Assembly: GCF_042679605.1 (NCBI RefSeq)
Contig: NZ_JBHTMU010000003.1
Location: forward strand, 62,001 to 126,000
Length of the DNA: 64,000 bases
Direction of reading: 5' to 3'
From: Litorisediminicola beolgyonensis
GTDB taxonomy: Bacteria > Pseudomonadota > Alphaproteobacteria > Rhodobacterales > Rhodobacteraceae
In this document: one piece after another, positions 61,787-64,000 of the stretch
Numbering within the stretch: the stretch's first letter is position 1
Layout of the letters: each line of letters begins with the position of its first letter
The notes under the pieces: generated by a model
What the model was told of the DNA's origin: nothing
The model's input: only the letters and a program-made list of their open reading frames with translations
Databases searched by the model: none
Translations under genes and position numbers: made by a program

Positions 61787-62455
61787 ATGGACGGGGCCGT
61801 CAGAGTAAAGATATGCGGGCTGACGGATGCTGCATCGGTGCGGGCGGCGTCGGAGGCAGGCGCGGCCTATCTGGGCTTCGTGTTTTTCCCGAAATCGCCG
61901 CGTAATGTCGATATTTCTCAGGCGCGCGCGCTCTGCGCGGACGTGCCCGCGGGCCGCGCGAAGGTCGGGCTCTTCGTCTCGCCTGAGGATGCGCTTCTCG
62001 AGGCGGTGCTGGCGGAGGTGCCGCTCGACATGATCCAGCTGCATGGCGAGGAGACGCCCGAGCGAGTCGCGGCCGTGCGCGCGCGGTTCAAGCTGCCTGT
62101 CATGAAAGCGGTCGGCGTGGCGGAGCCGTCCGATCTGGCCGCGATCGACGCCTATGGCCGCGTCGCCGACCAGATCCTCGTCGATGCCAAGCCGCCCAAG
62201 GGCGCCGATCTGCCGGGCGGCAACGGTCTGGCCTTCGACTGGCAGCTGATCGCGGGGCGGCGCTGGCCGGTGCCGTGGATGCTCGCGGGAGGTCTGACGC
62301 CCGACACTGTCGGCGAAGCGATCCGCCGGACCGGGGCGCGGCAGGTCGACGTGTCGTCGGGCGTCGAGAGCGCACCAGGCGTCAAGGATGCTGCGAAGAT
62401 CCGCGCGTTCCTGGACGCGGCCGTCGCTCCGCCGCCAAAGCTGCGCTCAGTCTAG
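61787..62455 (+). CDS. trpF: Phosphoribosylanthranilate isomerase
   Basis: 222 residues. VKICGLTDAAS at the start holds the catalytic Cys; YLGFVFFPKSPRNVD and LHGEE are family signatures; catalytic Asp lies in the DQILVDAKPP strand. It performs the Amadori rearrangement of tryptophan synthesis. The ATG at 61787 follows AGGGGTGCGGCGC; a GTG nine bases earlier is less likely. The gene overlaps the ArsC-like gene tail-to-tail by nine bases. trpB, often its neighbour in alphaproteobacteria, is not in the window. Confidence 0.93.
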   Translation: MDGAVRVKICGLTDAASVRAASEAGAAYLGFVFFPKSPRNVDISQARALCADVPAGRAKVGLFVSPEDALLEAVLAEVPLDMIQLHGEETPERVAAVRARFKLPVMKAVGVAEPSDLAAIDAYGRVADQILVDAKPPKGADLPGGNGLAFDWQLIAGRRWPVPWMLAGGLTPDTVGEAIRRTGARQVDVSSGVESAPGVKDAAKIRAFLDAAVAPPPKLRSV

Positions 62456-62794
62456 AAGCGTGAGCACCCGCTCGGGAGGGCGGCCGATCACCGCGCGCGA
62501 ACCGGCGAAGAGCACCGGGCGTTCGATCAGTTTCGGAACCTCCGCCATCGCGGCGATGAGCGCCTCTGGCGCGCTGTCGCGGGTGAGGCCGCGCGCCTTG
62601 GCCTCGGCCTCGCCGAAGCGCAGGAGATCGGCTGCGGGGACGTCGAGCGCCGCCAGCGCGGCCTCGATCTCCTGGCGGTCGGGGGCGTCCTCGAGATAGC
62701 GGCGGAATGTAACCTTTGCGCCCCGCGCTTCGAGAAGCGCCAGCGCGGCGCGGCTCTTCGAGCAGCGCGGATTGTGCCAGAGCGTCAGAGCCAT
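62447..62794 (-). CDS. ArsC/Spx-family (arsenate-reductase-like) protein
   Basis: 115 residues of thioredoxin-like fold. LTLWHNPRCSKSRAALALLE holds the active-site Cys (CSKSR loop), as in glutaredoxin-dependent arsenate reductase. ERPVLFAGSRAVIGRPPERVL at the C-terminus carries the Arg of the arsenate-binding site. No arsenic-resistance genes are beside it, so arsenate reduction is uncertain and a general redox role is possible. It overlaps the pyrD end by ten bases. Confidence 0.85.
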   Translation of the reverse strand: MALTLWHNPRCSKSRAALALLEARGAKVTFRRYLEDAPDRQEIEAALAALDVPAADLLRFGEAEAKARGLTRDSAPEALIAAMAEVPKLIERPVLFAGSRAVIGRPPERVLTLLD

Positions 62795-63852
62795 GCATCC
62801 CTCCCGGTGCCGACCGCTTCGGCGACCGATCCGAACCCGTCGCGCAGGAGCAGCCCGTCGAGCTCTTCCGAGATCCGCCGTCCGAGGCTCAGACCCCGGT
62901 AGACAAGCGCGGTATAGAGCTGCACCGCCGAGGCGCCCGCGCGGATCTTCGCATAGGCTTCCTCGCCGGATCCGACGCCGCCAACGCCGATCAGGGGCAG
63001 CGCGCCGTCGAGATGCCGGGAGAGCTGCGCGAGGACCTGGGTCGAGCGCACGAAGAGCGGCTGGCCCGAGAGCCCGCCCGCCTCGCTCGCGTGGCGCGAG
63101 GCGAGGCCCTCGCGCGACAGCGTGGTGTTGGTGGCGATCACCCCGTCGATCCGCGCGCTCCGGGCGACCTCGGCCACATCCTTCAGCGCCTCCGCGTCGA
63201 GATCGGGCGCGATCTTAAGAAACACCGCGACGCGGTGGTCGAGCCCGTCGCGCGCCGCGAGAACGCCGTCGAGGAGCGCGGCGAGCGCGTCCTTGCCCTG
63301 CAGGTCGCGCAGCTTCTCGGTGTTGGGCGAGCTGACATTGACCGTCGCGAAATCGAGAGAGGGGCCGCAGCGCCGCAGCACCGTGGCGAAATCCGCCGCG
63401 CGGTCAGTGCTGTCCTTGTTGGCGCCGAGATTGAGCCCGATCACCGCGTTTTGGGGGCGTTTTTCAAGCCGGGCGGCGATCGCCTCCATGCCCTCGTTGT
63501 TGAAGCCGAAGCGGTTGATCGCGGCGCGATCCTCCCTCAGCCGGAAGAGGCGCGGGCGCGGATTGCCCGGCTGGGGCCGCGGCGTCGCGGCGCCGACCTC
63601 GATGAAGCCGAAGCCCGCGCGCGAGAGGGGGCCGAGCGCCTCGGCGTTCTTGTCGAACCCGGCGGCGAGCCCGACGGGGTTCGGCAGCGACAGCCCGGCC
63701 AGTTCGGTGGCGAGGCGCGGCGAGGTCAGGGGGCCCGGCGCGGGCGCGAGCCCGGCCTTCAGCGCGTGGAGCGCCAGCCCATGCGCACGCTCGGGATCGA
63801 TCCGTCGCAGGAGCGAGAGCGCGGCGCGTTCGCCGAAGGATGCACGGGTCAT
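62785..63852 (-). CDS. pyrD: Dihydroorotate dehydrogenase (quinone), class 2
   Basis: 355 residues. An N-terminal amphipathic membrane-association segment (SLLRRIDPERAHGLALHALKAG) precedes a TIM barrel with NRFGFNNEG, NVSSPNTEKLR (Ser catalytic base) and a C-terminal flavin phosphate loop (GVGGVGSGEEAYAKIRAGASAVQLYTALVYRG). It oxidises dihydroorotate to orotate with ubiquinone as acceptor, on the inner membrane. The stop overlaps the ArsC-like start by ten bases; the DUF952 gene lies 22 bases upstream. Confidence 0.95.
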   Translation of the reverse strand: MTRASFGERAALSLLRRIDPERAHGLALHALKAGLAPAPGPLTSPRLATELAGLSLPNPVGLAAGFDKNAEALGPLSRAGFGFIEVGAATPRPQPGNPRPRLFRLREDRAAINRFGFNNEGMEAIAARLEKRPQNAVIGLNLGANKDSTDRAADFATVLRRCGPSLDFATVNVSSPNTEKLRDLQGKDALAALLDGVLAARDGLDHRVAVFLKIAPDLDAEALKDVAEVARSARIDGVIATNTTLSREGLASRHASEAGGLSGQPLFVRSTQVLAQLSRHLDGALPLIGVGGVGSGEEAYAKIRAGASAVQLYTALVYRGLSLGRRISEELDGLLLRDGFGSVAEAVGTGRDAWL

Positions 63853-63874
63853 GCCGGTCTCCTCGGGGCCGTGC

Positions 63875-64000
63875 TCATCCCAGATTGTCCGGGAAGACAT
63901 GGCCGTCGGGTCCAAGGGGCAGGGGCTTTGCCCAGAGCACGTCCTCGGAGCGGAGGCTCCGGTAGAGATGCGGGAAGAGCTGCCCGCCGCGCGACGGCTC
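63875..64000 (-). CDS. DUF952 family protein, C-terminal part
   Basis: 41 codons run in from the right edge and end in TGA at 63875. The end EPSRGGQLFPHLYRSL, LWAKPLPL and DGHVFP is the conserved tail of DUF952, a small soluble family distantly like ADP-ribosyltransferase folds. It stands immediately upstream of pyrD on the same strand, an order common in Rhodobacterales. The N-terminus lies outside the window. Confidence 0.85.
   Translation of the reverse strand, partial: EPSRGGQLFPHLYRSLRSEDVLWAKPLPLGPDGHVFPDNLG

Overview
The window is a piece of a high-GC alphaproteobacterial chromosome, most likely a Rhodobacterales (Roseobacter/Rhodobacter group) species. This rests on the overall gene content: a TRAP transporter, choline-sulfate/betaine genes, a COQ9-family protein, DUF6456 and DUF6477 proteins, a short S21 protein, a single-copy FNR-type box, and codon use strongly biased to G/C in third positions. 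Genes are densely packed on both strands. No gene-free stretch exceeds about 270 bases. No rRNA, tRNA, CRISPR array, insertion sequence or phage gene was seen.

Region 1 (1-6.4 kb, minus strand): a tightly overlapping six-gene cassette. It runs HAD-UbiA fusion, DprE1-like FAD oxidase, DprE2-like SDR, NAD-dependent epimerase, FAD-dependent oxidoreductase, GtrA protein. Four of the six match the mycobacterial decaprenyl-phosphoryl-arabinose route (DPPR synthase, DprE1, DprE2 and the GtrA-family Rv3789), so this is probably a polyprenyl-phosphoryl-pentose donor pathway. Region 2 (6.6-10.1 kb): a CDF metal exporter, then a copper P-type ATPase that has a well-formed MerR/CueR-type promoter but is broken by two frameshifts.

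Region 3 (10.2-19.6 kb): a TRAP transporter with unusually large membrane subunits, followed by two M20 deacylase/amidohydrolase genes, a DAO-family FAD oxidoreductase and an SDR. It looks like an uptake-and-catabolism locus for an N-acylated or amino-acid-like substrate. Region 4 (19.7-27.5 kb): housekeeping and sensory genes, including fabF-mltG, a LOV-domain histidine kinase, a YebC-family protein and two exporters.

Region 5 (27.6-38.4 kb): osmoprotectant metabolism. betC-betB-betA sits behind a palindromic BetI-like operator but without betI. A nuclease, a DUF465 gene behind an FNR-type box, a glutathione peroxidase, a TraR/DksA zinc-finger protein, ald with its divergent Lrp regulator, and a BCCT transporter follow. 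Region 6 (38.4-49.8 kb): a lysozyme-inhibitor fusion, rpsU, a COQ9 protein, a quinone oxidoreductase, a low-GC mosaic gene for an STT3-like membrane protein, pepF, a TetR-ppk2 pair, a lipoprotein hydrolase and metA. Region 7 (49.8-64 kb): two EamA exporters, a FadL porin, guaA, an exported ankyrin protein with a membrane partner, a non-pyrrolysine MttB homologue, the DUF6477/DUF6456 divergent pair, a VIT-family transporter, lipA, trpF, an ArsC-like protein, pyrD and a DUF952 fragment.

A 21-bp sequence recurs identically three times between genes (near 14.8, 48.8 and 61.75 kb) and looks like a dispersed intergenic element.
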